A stretch of 42,944 nt of DNA from CAG-492 sp035388585. Its GTDB lineage: Bacteria; Bacillota; Clostridia; TANB77; CAG-508. The DNA lies in contig DAOOQE010000009.1 in NCBI GenBank assembly GCA_035388585.1, positions 1 to 42,944 of the forward strand, in the 5' to 3' direction. A program made the translations under genes and the position numbers. Below, in pieces: positions 24,799 through 33,748 of the stretch (position 1 is the stretch's first letter; each line of letters begins with the position of its first letter). Below the pieces are notes generated by a model. That model ran no database searches. It saw only the letters and a list, made by a program, of their open reading frames with translations, and was not told the origin of the DNA.

Positions 24799-25059
24799 TT
24801 AATCTACATCCACCCATAAGTGTGCATATTTCTTTCCAAATTCTTCTAACGAATTTGCTGGAAACTCTTCGCCACAGTCATAGCATATGCAAACATAAAA
24901 TACCTCTTTTAGGCTTTTAAAGATATATTCATCTTCAAGATATTCCCTATCTAAAAAACCATTTATATCTGGTTTTGATGTAATGTCATATATATATGCT
25001 ACCTCTGGAATTGAATAGTATGCAACGATCTTTCCTCCACAATTTGGACATTTATACAT
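24799..25059 (-). CDS. Small zinc-ribbon protein (TAG-free)
   Basis: 86 codons. The ATG at 25059 is chosen because GGAGGGG lies 8 bases upstream; an in-frame TTG further up would sit within that site. MYKCPNCGGK at the start and CICYDCGEEF near the C-terminus give two CxxC pairs, a four-Cys zinc ribbon. Many small phage zinc ribbons bind nucleic acid or a transcription factor; which applies here is unknown. It lies between the RNA ligase and the small gene at 25081 in one short-spaced operon. Confidence 0.8.
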   Translation of the reverse strand: MYKCPNCGGKIVAYYSIPEVAYIYDITSKPDINGFLDREYLEDEYIFKSLKEVFYVCICYDCGEEFPANSLEEFGKKYAHLWVDVD

Positions 25060-25080
25060 TAAAATCCCCTCCAATCTCGC

Positions 25081-25368
25081 TTAGGCTTTATGACTTTGGA
25101 TATACTCTATCATCCCTTGAAAATCCATAAAAGACACTCCATCATTGAGTAACTCATCTACATTTTTTATAAGTGCCTTGTAAATATTGCATATTTCTTC
25201 TGAATTTGTGCTTTTATAAATTGTTCGTGCTTCTGTTTTTTCGCCTTTACAACCAAAAGACAAATATAAAACTGAATTGTCCAATGCTAAAACAAAAAAC
25301 ATTCCACTATCCATATTCAGATACATGCTATTGTATTCATAATTTTCATCAACAGTTTTTATCCACAT
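25081..25368 (-). CDS. Hypothetical small early protein (TAG-free)
   Basis: 95 codons, MWIKTVDENYEYNS at the start, ending at TAG or TAA context on the reverse strand (codons ...QSHKA then TAA). ATG at 25368 is preferred because AAAGGGGTGGG precedes it. A further upstream in-frame ATG at 25407 overlaps the promoter -10 and would lie before the transcription start, so it cannot be used. No family recognised; mixed alpha/beta appearance, no membrane segment. First gene behind the promoter at 25408-25436. Confidence 0.7.
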   Translation of the reverse strand: MWIKTVDENYEYNSMYLNMDSGMFFVLALDNSVLYLSFGCKGEKTEARTIYKSTNSEEICNIYKALIKNVDELLNDGVSFMDFQGMIEYIQSHKA

Positions 25369-25407
25369 TATTTTTTGCCCACCCCTTTTATTTTTTTTCA
25401 CAGACAT

Positions 25408-25436
25408 AGTATATCATAAAAAAAGTGATTTGTCAA
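25408..25436 (-). promoter_or_regulatory. Consensus sigma-70 promoter, repeated family copy 2
   Basis: Reverse strand TTGACA, 17 bp, TATACT, spacer almost identical to the copy at 23616. It drives the TAG-free operon 25368 to 23666 (small protein, zinc ribbon, RNA ligase). Confidence 0.9.
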
Positions 25437-25458
25437 GTAGTTATTTTATAAGTTAAAA

Positions 25459-25482
25459 AAATAGCCCAATTAAGGGCTATTT
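25459..25482 (-). terminator. Terminator after the F420-ligase-like gene
   Basis: Hairpin AAATAGCCC / GGGCTATTT with a 6-base loop, followed on the reverse strand by a T run. It separates the transcript of 26995-25492 from the promoter at 25408. Confidence 0.85.
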
Positions 25483-25491
25483 GTGTTATTT

Positions 25492-26733
25492 TTATAACAT
25501 AAAATATTTACTTTTTTTATCTATATCATCTGAATAATTCTTGAAATAATTATGAATTAAAATAATAGGTGTACCTTTATCCCCACTACCAGAAACTAAA
25601 TCACATAAACTTCCTATCAAATTTACATATCTTCTTGGTGTTGTTCCTTGTGATTCCATTTTTCCTTTAAGATTATCTTTTTCTTTTATCATGTTTTTTA
25701 TTTTTTCTTCTTTATCTTCTGCAGTAATTTCATCAGCAATATATTTAATTTTTAACTCATTTGGAGTACCTTCTAATCCATCTGTATAATCAACACAAAC
25801 AACAGGATCAGATAGTTCCCAAATTTCTGTATCTGGGTCTTTATATGATCCATCACCATAAATCATAACATCTATTTTATAGTGTTCTTTAGTATTTGTG
25901 TTTAGATTAGAGTCAATCATATTTTTTATTAGCTCTACATATCTATTTCCTTCTTTATCTACTTCTCTCGGGAATAGTTTTAATTTATCTTCTCCTACTT
26001 TATTAGACCCAAGCAATCCATATTTTTCATTATAACCTGTTTTATCATTTTTTGTATCGCAAATATCTTTTAATGTTAGTACACTATATATTGTTTTCTT
26101 TAATTTATTATATAATTTTTCATAATTTCTAAAGTTACAAATTAAAACATTATATGAATATTCAAATATTGTCATTGGGTTTTTTGAAAAGATAAATTCA
26201 TATTGAATATTATATTCTTCTATAATAGATTTATAATAATCAACGTAGTTAACACCAGTAAATTTATGTGTGTGCTTCCCAAATTTTTCAATAAATTCGC
26301 CATATGAGTATACTTCATTTTTGCATTCCTCATCGTAATCATCATATTCATCTATAATGGAGTTTCCTACTTCGTCTTTCGGAAAATCAAATTGAATATA
26401 CAATTTTTTAATTCCGCTTTTACAAACACCTCTTAGTATATTTGAAAATCTATTTCTACTCAAAATAGGAAATAAAAGTCCAATACTTCTATTCGTTATT
26501 TGCTTGTAAAATTTTTTATTAATATCTTCGGCAATATCATCAATAGTTACATAATTATTTTGTGCCCTTGCAAGAAGAGATTCTGTAATACAAACTATTG
26601 TATCTTGTTCAAATTTCATTCCATGTAAAGAATTTTTAATAAAATCTAAGAAATCATTTGTTGTAAACTTACTTTTTGATGTATCTAATATTGGTGTTCT
26701 TACAGCTTGTATTGACATTCCTAAATTATCCAT
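25492..26733 (-). CDS. CofE/F420-0:glutamate-ligase-like protein (TAG-free)
   Basis: 413 codons. ATG at 26733 (MDNLGMSIQ) is chosen because GGAGG lies nine bases upstream. The sequence QDTIVCITESLLARAQNN, then LLFPILSRNRFSNILRGV and FPKDEVGNSIID, matches the family annotated in Bacillota as coenzyme F420-0:L-glutamate ligase-like, with the conserved TESVVARAQGN and FPILSRNRF blocks. Those proteins share the fold of the enzyme that adds Glu to F420, but most carriers do not make F420, so the true substrate is unclear. It may be a peptide-like ligase acting on a cell-wall precursor, cofactor or protein. No TAG codon; second gene of its unit. Confidence 0.75.
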   Translation of the reverse strand: MDNLGMSIQAVRTPILDTSKSKFTTNDFLDFIKNSLHGMKFEQDTIVCITESLLARAQNNYVTIDDIAEDINKKFYKQITNRSIGLLFPILSRNRFSNILRGVCKSGIKKLYIQFDFPKDEVGNSIIDEYDDYDEECKNEVYSYGEFIEKFGKHTHKFTGVNYVDYYKSIIEEYNIQYEFIFSKNPMTIFEYSYNVLICNFRNYEKLYNKLKKTIYSVLTLKDICDTKNDKTGYNEKYGLLGSNKVGEDKLKLFPREVDKEGNRYVELIKNMIDSNLNTNTKEHYKIDVMIYGDGSYKDPDTEIWELSDPVVCVDYTDGLEGTPNELKIKYIADEITAEDKEEKIKNMIKEKDNLKGKMESQGTTPRRYVNLIGSLCDLVSGSGDKGTPIILIHNYFKNYSDDIDKKSKYFML

Positions 26734-26737
26734 TGTA

Positions 26738-26995
26738 TTATACCTCCATTGGAATAAATTCACTCATCCATTTAGCAATTGGTTCTAATGTTTTACTCCT
26801 AAACAATATTTCTTCTGAGCTACCATGTTTTTCATTATTAAAAGGTTTTTTCCATAAAACATAGAAATCATCACCTAAAAATAATTTTTCATTATGTTGA
26901 TTTTTAATTGCACAATTTTTAGCTTTATTAAGTAATAACCCATGTTTTTGAAGAATGTTATTTATTTTTTCAAATAAATCCATGTTTTCATCCAT
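26738..26995 (-). CDS. Hypothetical early protein (TAG-free)
   Basis: 85 codons, ATG behind AAGGTGGTGAATAAGC, ending at TAA whose surroundings form the ribosome site of the next gene (4 bases between stop and start), so the pair is probably translationally coupled. FLGDDFYVLWKKPFNNEKHG and the amphipathic N-terminal helix are its only notable parts. No family recognised. First gene after the promoter at 27035. Confidence 0.7.
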   Translation of the reverse strand: MDENMDLFEKINNILQKHGLLLNKAKNCAIKNQHNEKLFLGDDFYVLWKKPFNNEKHGSSEEILFRSKTLEPIAKWMSEFIPMEV

Positions 26996-27034
26996 GTTGC
27001 TTATTCACCACCTTATTATTTCTTTTACATACAT

Positions 27035-27063
27035 AGTATACCATAAACAAAGTAATTTGTCAA
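27035..27063 (-). promoter_or_regulatory. Consensus sigma-70 promoter, repeated family copy 3
   Basis: Reverse strand TTGACA, 17 bp, TATACT; spacer as in the other copies with two base changes. It directs the 26995-25492 unit and lies just downstream of the terminator of the TAG-containing PhoH unit. Confidence 0.9.
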
Positions 27064-27086
27064 GTCTTTTTTATAAATTAAAAAAA

Positions 27087-27110
27087 AATAACCCCTAAAT
27101 TGGGGTTATT
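27087..27110 (-). terminator. Terminator after the PIN-PhoH gene
   Basis: Hairpin AATAACCCC / GGGGTTATT with a 6-base loop, followed on the reverse strand by eight T. Confidence 0.85.
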
Positions 27111-27126
27111 TTAGGCACTAAGTTAA

Positions 27127-28524
27127 TTATTCATCAAATACATCATCAAAATAATCACTAAGTGCTTCAAGATATTTAGACCTGATAGATTCTTTCAATT
27201 GAATATTTAACCAAGGTAATTTTTCTGTATGCTTGTTCATATGACTAATAAGTCTTACAATACCTGTAAAATCCTATGAAATATGTTCATCTATTTGATT
27301 TACATCACCCAATAATATAAACTTACAAGAATCCTAAACACGAGAAAATACAGTTTTGATTTCTAATCCTGTAAGATTTTGTACTTCATCGAGAATAACA
27401 AGTGATTTGGCAATACTACTTCCTCTAATATGATTTATAGGTCTTATCTCAAAACTATTAGTCTTATCTACCAATTCTAAATTATATTCTTCTGGTATTT
27501 CATCATTAAATAAATAATTTAAGTTATCTAAAATCCCTTGCATAAAAGGAAGTATCTTCTCATGACGTGTTCCTGGTAAAAATCCAAGTTCTTTATGCTT
27601 TGACTATGATGTTGATGGGTTTACAACATATATGATTTTATTATATTTTCTTAGATTTTCTGGTAATGATAATAATTGAATCTAAGCATATAACTATAAT
27701 AGTGTTTTTCCAGTTCCAGACTTAGATAATGAAGTAATTATTTTAATATTATCATCCATTAGTGCATCTAAAAAAATCTATTGTTCATTGTTTTTAGGCA
27801 TAATCTTTTTAGTTCTTTTATTATGATGGAAAGAATTAGTAATATCAATAATATTGATTTTATTATTATCACAGGTGTTTTTAACAGGTATATATAAATT
27901 AGAAGATTTGCTTTCTATTAGTGTATATCCTTTTTTAATATTTAAAAAATTAGAATCACATGTTTTGTTTGTTAGTAATTCATTTATATAATCCATCTTT
28001 TCTTTTGATAGATCATCATCTAAGTTTAAATATGAAACATTGTTTTTTACTTTATCAATATCAATCTTTTCAATATCAGTTATTGTTTGTACATTATACA
28101 TTTTCTATTTTAACAATAACTATATATCATTAGTATATAAAATAAAAGATTCATTTTCAATTTTTGTTTGTTTTTCTAAAATACTATTTAATATGATATT
28201 ATCCTAATTTATTTGTGTAAATCTATTGCTTATATTTTCTTTGTCATCTTGTAAAAATTTAATATTTTCTAAACTTAAATATATTTTTTGAATAGTTTTT
28301 CTCTAATAGTATCCAACATTATCTGTAAAGTTCTTTTTTAATCCATCCAATTCTTCTAATACAATTTGTAATACACATATTTTTACTTCTTTATCAATTA
28401 AAAATGGATTGGATAAAAAGGATTCTGTCTACTTTGCTTTGCCTGTAATCACCTTCCAAAATTTTGAATTTCCTTCCAATAATACATTAGTATCAACTAC
28501 CACATTCTATATTTCTTTTAGCAC
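27127..28524 (-). CDS. PIN-domain PhoH-like ATPase (TAG-recoded)
   Basis: 465 codons, probable GTG start at 28524 with GGAG ten bases upstream, ending at TAA. Residues about 10-140 form a PIN nuclease domain (VVVDTNVLLEG, later YTND). Walker A is SGTGKT at about residues 268-273 and Walker B LVILDEVQN near 375, followed by LLGDVNQID, all diagnostic of PhoH. PIN-PhoH proteins couple RNA unwinding to RNA cleavage in characterised bacterial members. Downstream of Walker A the sequence is GTGKTLL-TAG-LYA-TAG, where PhoH proteins have GTGKTLLAL, a strong TAG-for-Ala match. About ten TAG codons are present, so the enzyme should be made only after recoding. Confidence 0.88.
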
Positions 28525-28590
28525 AAAACAACAACTCCTTTATACATAAGTTTTTTTTAGTGGAATTGCATCCGATTAAAACAAAAATAA

Positions 28591-28890
28591 TTAAATAAAT
28601 AAATCGTTTACAATTGAGGATTCCTTGTTTACTGTGGTCTTTTCGTTCCATTTTTTTAATTCAGAAAGAATGTGTGTTAATTTGTTAGAAAATGCAGAAT
28701 CTTTTGAAATGTTTTTCTACCAATTTATTTTACTTATTATGTTTTTATAAGAATATTTATCTGAATTTATCTATTTTTTCTATCTACTTATTAGTTCATC
28801 GGACGCAATATCCTATAAATTTATATCTTCTTCATAACCAAGCTATTTGTGTAAACTCCCTTCTTTTACTTTTGCATCACTCAGCATCAT
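28591..28890 (-). CDS. Hypothetical protein (TAG-recoded)
   Basis: 99 codons, ATG-ATG start behind GGTGGTGATT, ending at TAA, with five in-frame TAG in its first two thirds. Highly charged and helical (KVKEGSLHK, KNIISKINW, ILSELKKWNEK), no membrane segment. Not recognised. First gene after a terminator and 67 bases before the PIN-PhoH start, so probably co-transcribed with it. Confidence 0.65.
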
Positions 28891-28966
28891 AATCACCACC
28901 AATTTACTTAGTTATTCTTTTTTACTTTTAACTTAATCAAATTTGTTTTATTTTGTTTTAAATAAA

Positions 28967-28986
28967 AACCCCCAATTAAGGGGGTT
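28967..28986 (-). terminator. Terminator after the gene at 29003
   Basis: Hairpin AACCCCC / GGGGGTT with a 6-base loop; on the reverse strand followed by TTTATTTAAA. Confidence 0.8.
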
Positions 28987-29002
28987 ATAATTTTTAAGTT
29001 AC

Positions 29003-30256
29003 TTATTTATACAGTATTCCCTCGTGCTTAAACTATAACTTACTTAATGACGTTTTTGCACTGGGCACTTCAAACCCAAGCAATTCAAAATATTTACATT
29101 CTGTTACCTAAAAAGGAACTTCTGTAACCTAATCATTATCTATTTTTCCTTTTATAGATTTAGAATTATACCATTCTCTTTTGTCTTTTTTATAATTTGG
29201 ATTACCTAAATTTTTAGATTTATCACTACCTCTTAGCATAGAAAAAGCCTGCTCAATTTCACTCAATGTAATATTTCTACCTAATGTGCTAAATTCATTT
29301 TCTGTATTTCGTGGGAAATAAAAGAAATATAAATTTCTTGTATTATTTTCATCAAACATACTTTCAACAAATGATTTAAGTTCATCTGGAGATGGAAAAT
29401 GGTCTATTAAATTATTTATTCTATCATGATCCAATTCATATTTTTCTTGTACTCTCATTCCACTAAACATTCCATGATAATTATTTGGATTATCTTTATC
29501 TGCCAATTCTTTATTTTTTGTTTTTTCATCTGTTTCTTTCTGTTCTATATTTTTTAGTATTGATAGATGTGCTTCCTATTCTTGGACATATTTCTAAAAT
29601 ATAGATTTTGAAAATGGTACATTATAATTTGTGTTTATAATTTCTTTTTGTTCTTCAAATGTTAGTCCTAATACAACACTATCTTGCTCACCTAATTTTC
29701 CAAGCTAAATCATCTAATAAATAAAATCCCAAATTTTTACTTTTTCATTGCTTCTTATAAACACAAATGATTCTTCAAATGTAGATTTTTTCATATTATC
29801 TGGACATTGAGTGTATGGAATTGTTTCATCATCACATTCAGCCCATCTACCCATTGTTCTATAATATCCAAAATCTGATTTACTATACCCCATTGAAGCG
29901 GTTATTTCATTCAAAAAATTAGTTAACTCTTTATTTCTGATAGTGTTTACGTGATAGGTAAAACTACCTCTAAACTACGTTACACCCTAAAAACAGAATT
30001 TTTCAATTCTATCCAATATTCTGCTAATACCCTACTATTCCTATAAAATACATTTATTGCCAGTGGGGGTTTTGATATATCTTTCGTATTGATTTATGTT
30101 TCCTTCAAAAATTTTTTGACTGTTTAAATATGAATTTAATTCTTTTATTTCATCAGATTTTAAAATTTCATTTATTGGTTTATTCTTGCTTTCATTCAAA
30201 TATTCTTTTATTCTCTAATGATTCACCTCAATTTTCATAATTTTATCAATATTCAT
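29003..30256 (-). CDS. Hypothetical charged protein (TAG-recoded)
   Basis: 417 codons; ATG at 30256 behind AAGGTGGTATAA; ends at TAA; about a dozen TAG codons. Residues 1-70 are rich in Lys and Glu (coiled-coil-like). Residues about 100-190 contain Cys, Trp and Tyr (FGYYRTMGRWAECDDET) and look globular. A second globular part follows a long charged helix (LSILKNIEQKETDEKTKNKE). I do not recognise a family; no nuclease or polymerase motif is visible. It sits between small genes in the replication half and could be a replication accessory protein, by position only. Confidence 0.7.
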
Positions 30257-30277
30257 TTATACCACCTTAATAATTTA

Positions 30278-30490
30278 TTAAATTTTTTGCTATTTGTAAA
30301 GTGGTCTTATGTATCTTGAAAAATATGCCCCCTTTGAATCAGCAAATAACAAATTTTTGTAAACTTCTATTGGAAATTCTTTGTATGAATATTTTGTACC
30401 ATTCATAAACAAAATAATCATTTCTTTAGTTTCTTCATCGTAACCAAGTTCTGAAATGCTTGAAGAATTTACTTTTTGAAATTTCATCAT
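30278..30490 (-). CDS. KTSC-domain small protein (TAG-containing)
   Basis: 70 codons. ATG at 30490 preferred over 30502, because AAAGGA would overlap the upstream ATG. SSSISELGYDEETKEMII and YSYKEFPIEVYKNLL are the KTSC domain (small proteins with conserved Ser and the Y.Y..VP...Y..L..A.S.G.Y pattern), common in phages and sometimes next to RNA- or DNA-processing genes; function not known to me. The single TAG comes after LYK near the C-terminus, so read as stop the protein would lose only its last four residues. Confidence 0.8.
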
Positions 30491-30528
30491 TTTTTTACAC
30501 ATCCTTTCTTTTTTAATTAAAATTTTAA

Positions 30529-30804
30529 TTAGTCTTGCTTAATGTCAGCCAATGGCTATGTTGCTTCATCATCTGCCTCTTTTTTCAATTCCTAATATTC
30601 TTCTTTTGTAATACTAACAATCTCAAGTGTGTTTAACCCTTTTTGAATCTATTGGGTATAATGATTCAAAAAACCTGAAATAGCCCAAGAAGATAGCTTT
30701 GACCCTTCTTCATCTTTCAAAAAATCTTTAAGCATCACAATACCATCATTTAACAATTTTTCCAAATCTGAAATTTTTGTAAGTAAAATACTGTTTTCTT
30801 CCAT
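30529..30804 (-). CDS. Small acidic hypothetical protein (TAG-recoded)
   Basis: 91 codons, ATG (MEENSILLTKISDLEKLL) to TAA, three TAG codons. Mostly helical and acidic with a leucine-spaced N-terminus suggestive of a short coiled coil. No family recognised. It lies in a tight row with the KTSC gene and the SbcD-like gene, so it is probably made together with them. Confidence 0.65.
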
Positions 30805-30848
30805 TGAAACTCACTACTCCTTTATTATTTTTTTAGTGTTTAACCCAA

Positions 30849-32027
30849 TTATGTTTGAAATATTAGATTTAACTCTTTTATGACTGAATCTGTTTTCTTA
30901 GCTAATGGTGTACCAGCAATAGATTCTTTTATCTATTTTTTATAATACTCTTGCAGATCAAATGATTTATTGTTTGCTGATTCTTTGTTGTTTGTGCTTT
31001 GATTGATAATATCAAATAATTTTCCACCTTGTATTTTTTTCTATTCTAATACATTAGTCATTGATTCAAGTTCTTTAATTTTCAAATCTAAATCATTATA
31101 GTCTACATCTACGTTTTCTATATTGTTCTCTACTCTAATTTGAAAAAATTGCTTGTCTGTTTTTTCATATATTAAATTTTTTAACTATGTATATTCTTCC
31201 ATAAACTTAATATAATTTTTGTAAGATATCGTACAAATTTTATATTCCTATGGAATGAATTCCATATTTTTATCTTTTTCACTAAAAAATAGGAATCTAT
31301 TCCAACCAAAAAACTAATCCACATCTACAATACTATTTATTTTTTCAGAATAAGTATTCTAACTAAGACCTCCACATATAGTTAAATTATATTTTGGAAG
31401 TTCTGTATGATAATGATAATGCCCATTTATAAGATGATAACCTTTATTTTGTTTATCTATTATAGATTTTATTATATCAAGTTCTAAAATCTTAGATTTA
31501 TTCTAAGTTTGTATTCCATAATTATTGTGCATAATATCCATATCATGATGAAAAAAATACAATCCATAATTAAAATTCTTTTCTTCTTCTAAGAATTTAT
31601 ACACTTCTTCTTTATCTTGACCATATGGAATAAAAAATAAATTTAATTCGTTTGTTACTTTTATTTTTCTACAATTAATAATAGGTATCACATTTATATT
31701 GTTTTTAAATATGTTTATAAAACTTCCATAATTTTGTAAATTTTTATTTAAATATACTAAGTCATGATTACCTTGATTTATAATTATTTTTAATTGTGGA
31801 TTGATTTTATTAATATGAGAAAATATCTATGAAAGAAAATTTAATATAGTAATATCTAATTTCTACTAATTATTTATTAGATCACCATTCAAAATCAATA
31901 GGTCTGGTTTATCTTTAAGTATAACTTGTATCTGATTATACAATATGTAAAATGTAATTGGTAATTCCTATTTTTCTTTTTTTCTATTCAAATCTAAATG
32001 CAAATCAGATAAAATCTATATCTTCAT
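30849..32027 (-). CDS. SbcD/Mre11-type metallophosphoesterase (TAG-recoded)
   Basis: 392 codons, ATG behind AGGAAGG, ending at TAA. The calcineurin-like metal motifs are in order: SDLHLD (res 6-11), NGDL (about 53), NQGNHD (about 94), FFHHDMDI (about 165) and NGHYHYH (about 215). This is the nuclease-subunit arrangement of SbcD/Mre11 and T4 gp47, which process DNA ends with a Rad50-like partner. No SbcC/Rad50 partner lies in the window, so the partner is elsewhere or the protein acts alone as another phosphoesterase. About ten TAG codons, three in the first 60. Confidence 0.82.
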
Positions 32028-32060
32028 TAAGTACCTTCCTTTACAAAAAAATAATTTCAA

Positions 32061-32088
32061 GGGTGGGATTTTTTATACATTCCCACCC
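32061..32088 (-). terminator. Hairpin between the small gene at 32109 and the SbcD-like gene
   Basis: GGGTGGGA / TCCCACCC with a 12-base loop. The T-rich stretch on the reverse strand begins only after TTGAAA, so termination may be weak. Confidence 0.5.
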
Positions 32089-32108
32089 ATTTTTATTTAA
32101 AATTTAGA

Positions 32109-32252
32109 TTAGGACTATTTTATAACACCAAGAATTTCACTATTTGATACTTTTAGTTCTTTTTTTGCCAACAGCTTCTATTCTTTTGATGTATTTGCTT
32201 TGATTTGATAATCATAACTTTTGTTTCCAATTTTATACGTTACAATATACAT
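32109..32252 (-). CDS. 47-residue hypothetical protein (TAG-recoded)
   Basis: ATG behind a strong GGGGGAGATATC site, ending at TAA, two TAG codons (one two codons before the end). MYIVTYKIGNKSYDYQIKA reads as a beta hairpin followed by a helix (KKELKVSNSEIL). Too short to assign; the strong ribosome site and tight spacing to the glutaredoxin-like gene support it as real. Confidence 0.6.
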
Positions 32253-32276
32253 GATATCTCCCCCTGTTGATTAAAA

Positions 32277-32558
32277 TCAAAAAATCCAATACTCTGATTC
32301 TTTTGAAAATATTAGTATAGGTAATGTTATTCTTTCTATGTTATTGGATCTTCTAAAATTATAGAGTTTCATCAACTAAGTTTTAGATAAACTTTCATAT
32401 TTTACTTCCATAAAATCAATGTTTTGTGTTTTTAATAGTTCCTTTGTTTTTGTACATTGACTACATCCCTCTTTTGTAATTATTAGAACGATTGCATCTT
32501 CATTACCAAGTAAATTAAGTGTATTTAAAACTGAACTTTGTTCTTGCAAACAAACCAC
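32277..32558 (-). CDS. Glutaredoxin/thioredoxin-like protein (TAG-containing)
   Basis: 93 codons ending at TGA. Start is either GTG at 32558 or TTG at 32549; the second is better placed after AAGGTGG. AIVLIITKEGCSQCTKTKELL carries the CxxC active site (Cys32-Ser-Gln-Cys35 counted from GTG) after a beta strand, as in glutaredoxins. Such phage proteins usually supply electrons to ribonucleotide reductase; no reductase is in the window. One TAG at codon 61, in the middle of the fold, so read as stop the domain would be truncated. Confidence 0.75.
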
Positions 32559-32580
32559 CTTCTTTACATTTTAAAGTAAA

Positions 32581-32907
32581 TGGTGGAGGCGGTGGGAATT
32601 GAACCCACGTCCACCCTTGTTCAATTAGTATTTTGTTTTACATGGTTATCTACATTTTATTCGGGAGTTCTTAATCCTCTAATGTAGAATAAAATGGATT
32701 AAGATTTTTTTATTACTTGTAACTCAAGCCTACATCTAAACAGGTTGGTAAACTTGTTGAAATACAGGCTTTGAAGATTTTTTAAATTTGGTGGTAAAAA
32801 AAGATTTAATTTTGTCGTTTAATTTTTGTGAATACTTTTTAGTGTAGTATTCAAAACACCCATGAAAATACTAATTTCATCAAACGTGTCGAACCCTTTT
32901 CGCCCCC
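32581..32907 (-). ncRNA. ssrA: Phage tmRNA (transfer-messenger RNA)
   Basis: 327 bases. The ends pair as 5' GGGGGCG with 3' CGCCTCC followed by ACCA, giving a 7-bp acceptor stem with G3:U70, the alanine identity pair. The 3' part has a T arm (GTGGG TTCAATT CCCAC), and the 5' end GGGGGCGAAAAGGGTTCGAC is typical of tmRNA. GAATAC/GTATTC near bases 57-78 sits where PK1 belongs. Later CTTAATCC/GGATTAAG and TCTACATT/AATGTAGA interleave as an H-type pseudoknot. The tag frame most likely starts at AAC near base 89 (same place as in E. coli): NDKIKSFF ... QQVYQPV, TAG, Met, TAG, Ala, TGA. With TAG as Ala it ends PVAMAA. At about 31 residues the tag is long, like Mycoplasma tags. The exact resume codon is unproven. 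Confidence 0.9.
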
Positions 32908-32927
32908 ATTAGTAAATTAACTTAATT

Positions 32928-33707
32928 TTATCTCAAAAACAGTTTAACTACAATTGTGGTAAGTAAAAAAACTGTCACGTAAATAATAATCATTGGAAGT
33001 GAAAAAGCATTTCTAAAAAACACCTTGATTGATTCTTTTACAGTTTTAGACAACAATAGAAGTGAAAAAGCCTTTCTAAAAAACACCTTGATTGATTCTT
33101 TAAACGTTTTAGAAGTAACATAGAGAAATGATAATGAATCTTCCAAACCATCATCTGCAATAAAATAATCTTTATCACAAGCTTCATACACTTCTGTATC
33201 TCTTTCCATATAATCATTTAGCATTATAAACAATTTATTTTTTGAAATCATTGATCCATAAAAACTATAATCGTTTTCAATTACAATATCTAAAATTTCT
33301 TTTGTAGTAATTTCTAAAGGTGATAAAATATCATCAAAATAACCATACTCAGTAATTATTTTAATATGTTCAACTAAATCCACTTCTTTAATTGATTCAA
33401 CTGATTCATCAGTTAATTCCAATTTTGAATTATATTTCTTATTTTTAATATTAGTAACTAAAATATGATACAAACCTTTAATCCAACACAAGAATTTAAG
33501 TTCTGCATATAAATTATAATCTCTATCAAGATATTCTCCAACAATAGTCAAATATTCTTTATTACTATCAATCAATCTAATTTTTCTTTTAGAATTATTT
33601 GTGCTTTCAAAATATAACTTTAAAAAATTACCATTTGAATCTACTTCATGTGATTCAACAATAAATACAGAATTGTTTAAATCTCTACCATCTTTCAATA
33701 TTCTCAT
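32928..33707 (-). CDS. C-terminally membrane-anchored early protein (TAG-free)
   Basis: 259 codons from ATG behind AAGGGGTTGGTT to TAA, no TAG. The N-terminal 190 residues are soluble and acidic and are not recognised. Then come two near-identical units, KESIKVFFRKAFSL and KESIKVFFRNAFSL, followed by one transmembrane helix (PMIIIYVTVFLLTTIVVKLF) with a basic tail. The layout is a cytosolic domain, amphipathic repeats and a C-terminal anchor. It is the first gene behind the promoter at 33749 and ends 21 bases before the tmRNA, so both share one transcript. A host-takeover or superinfection role is possible but not shown. Confidence 0.75.
   Translation of the reverse strand: MRILKDGRDLNNSVFIVESHEVDSNGNFLKLYFESTNNSKRKIRLIDSNKEYLTIVGEYLDRDYNLYAELKFLCWIKGLYHILVTNIKNKKYNSKLELTDESVESIKEVDLVEHIKIITEYGYFDDILSPLEITTKEILDIVIENDYSFYGSMISKNKLFIMLNDYMERDTEVYEACDKDYFIADDGLEDSLSFLYVTSKTFKESIKVFFRKAFSLLLLSKTVKESIKVFFRNAFSLPMIIIYVTVFLLTTIVVKLFLR
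32996..33104 (-). repeat. Tandem 63-bp direct duplication inside the membrane-protein gene
   Basis: About 44 bases beginning AAGTGAAAAAGC on the + strand recur after 63 bases with one substitution, encoding the repeated KESIKVFFR unit. Near-identity suggests a recent in-frame duplication of a 21-residue amphipathic segment. Confidence 0.85.
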
Positions 33708-33748
33708 TTAACCAACCCCTTCTAAGTTTTTCTTTCTTTCACATACAT

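Noticed and set aside
25369..25407. Upstream ATG at 25407 as start of the small early gene
   Set aside because: It overlaps the promoter -10 box and precedes the transcription start; ATG at 25368 has a ribosome site.
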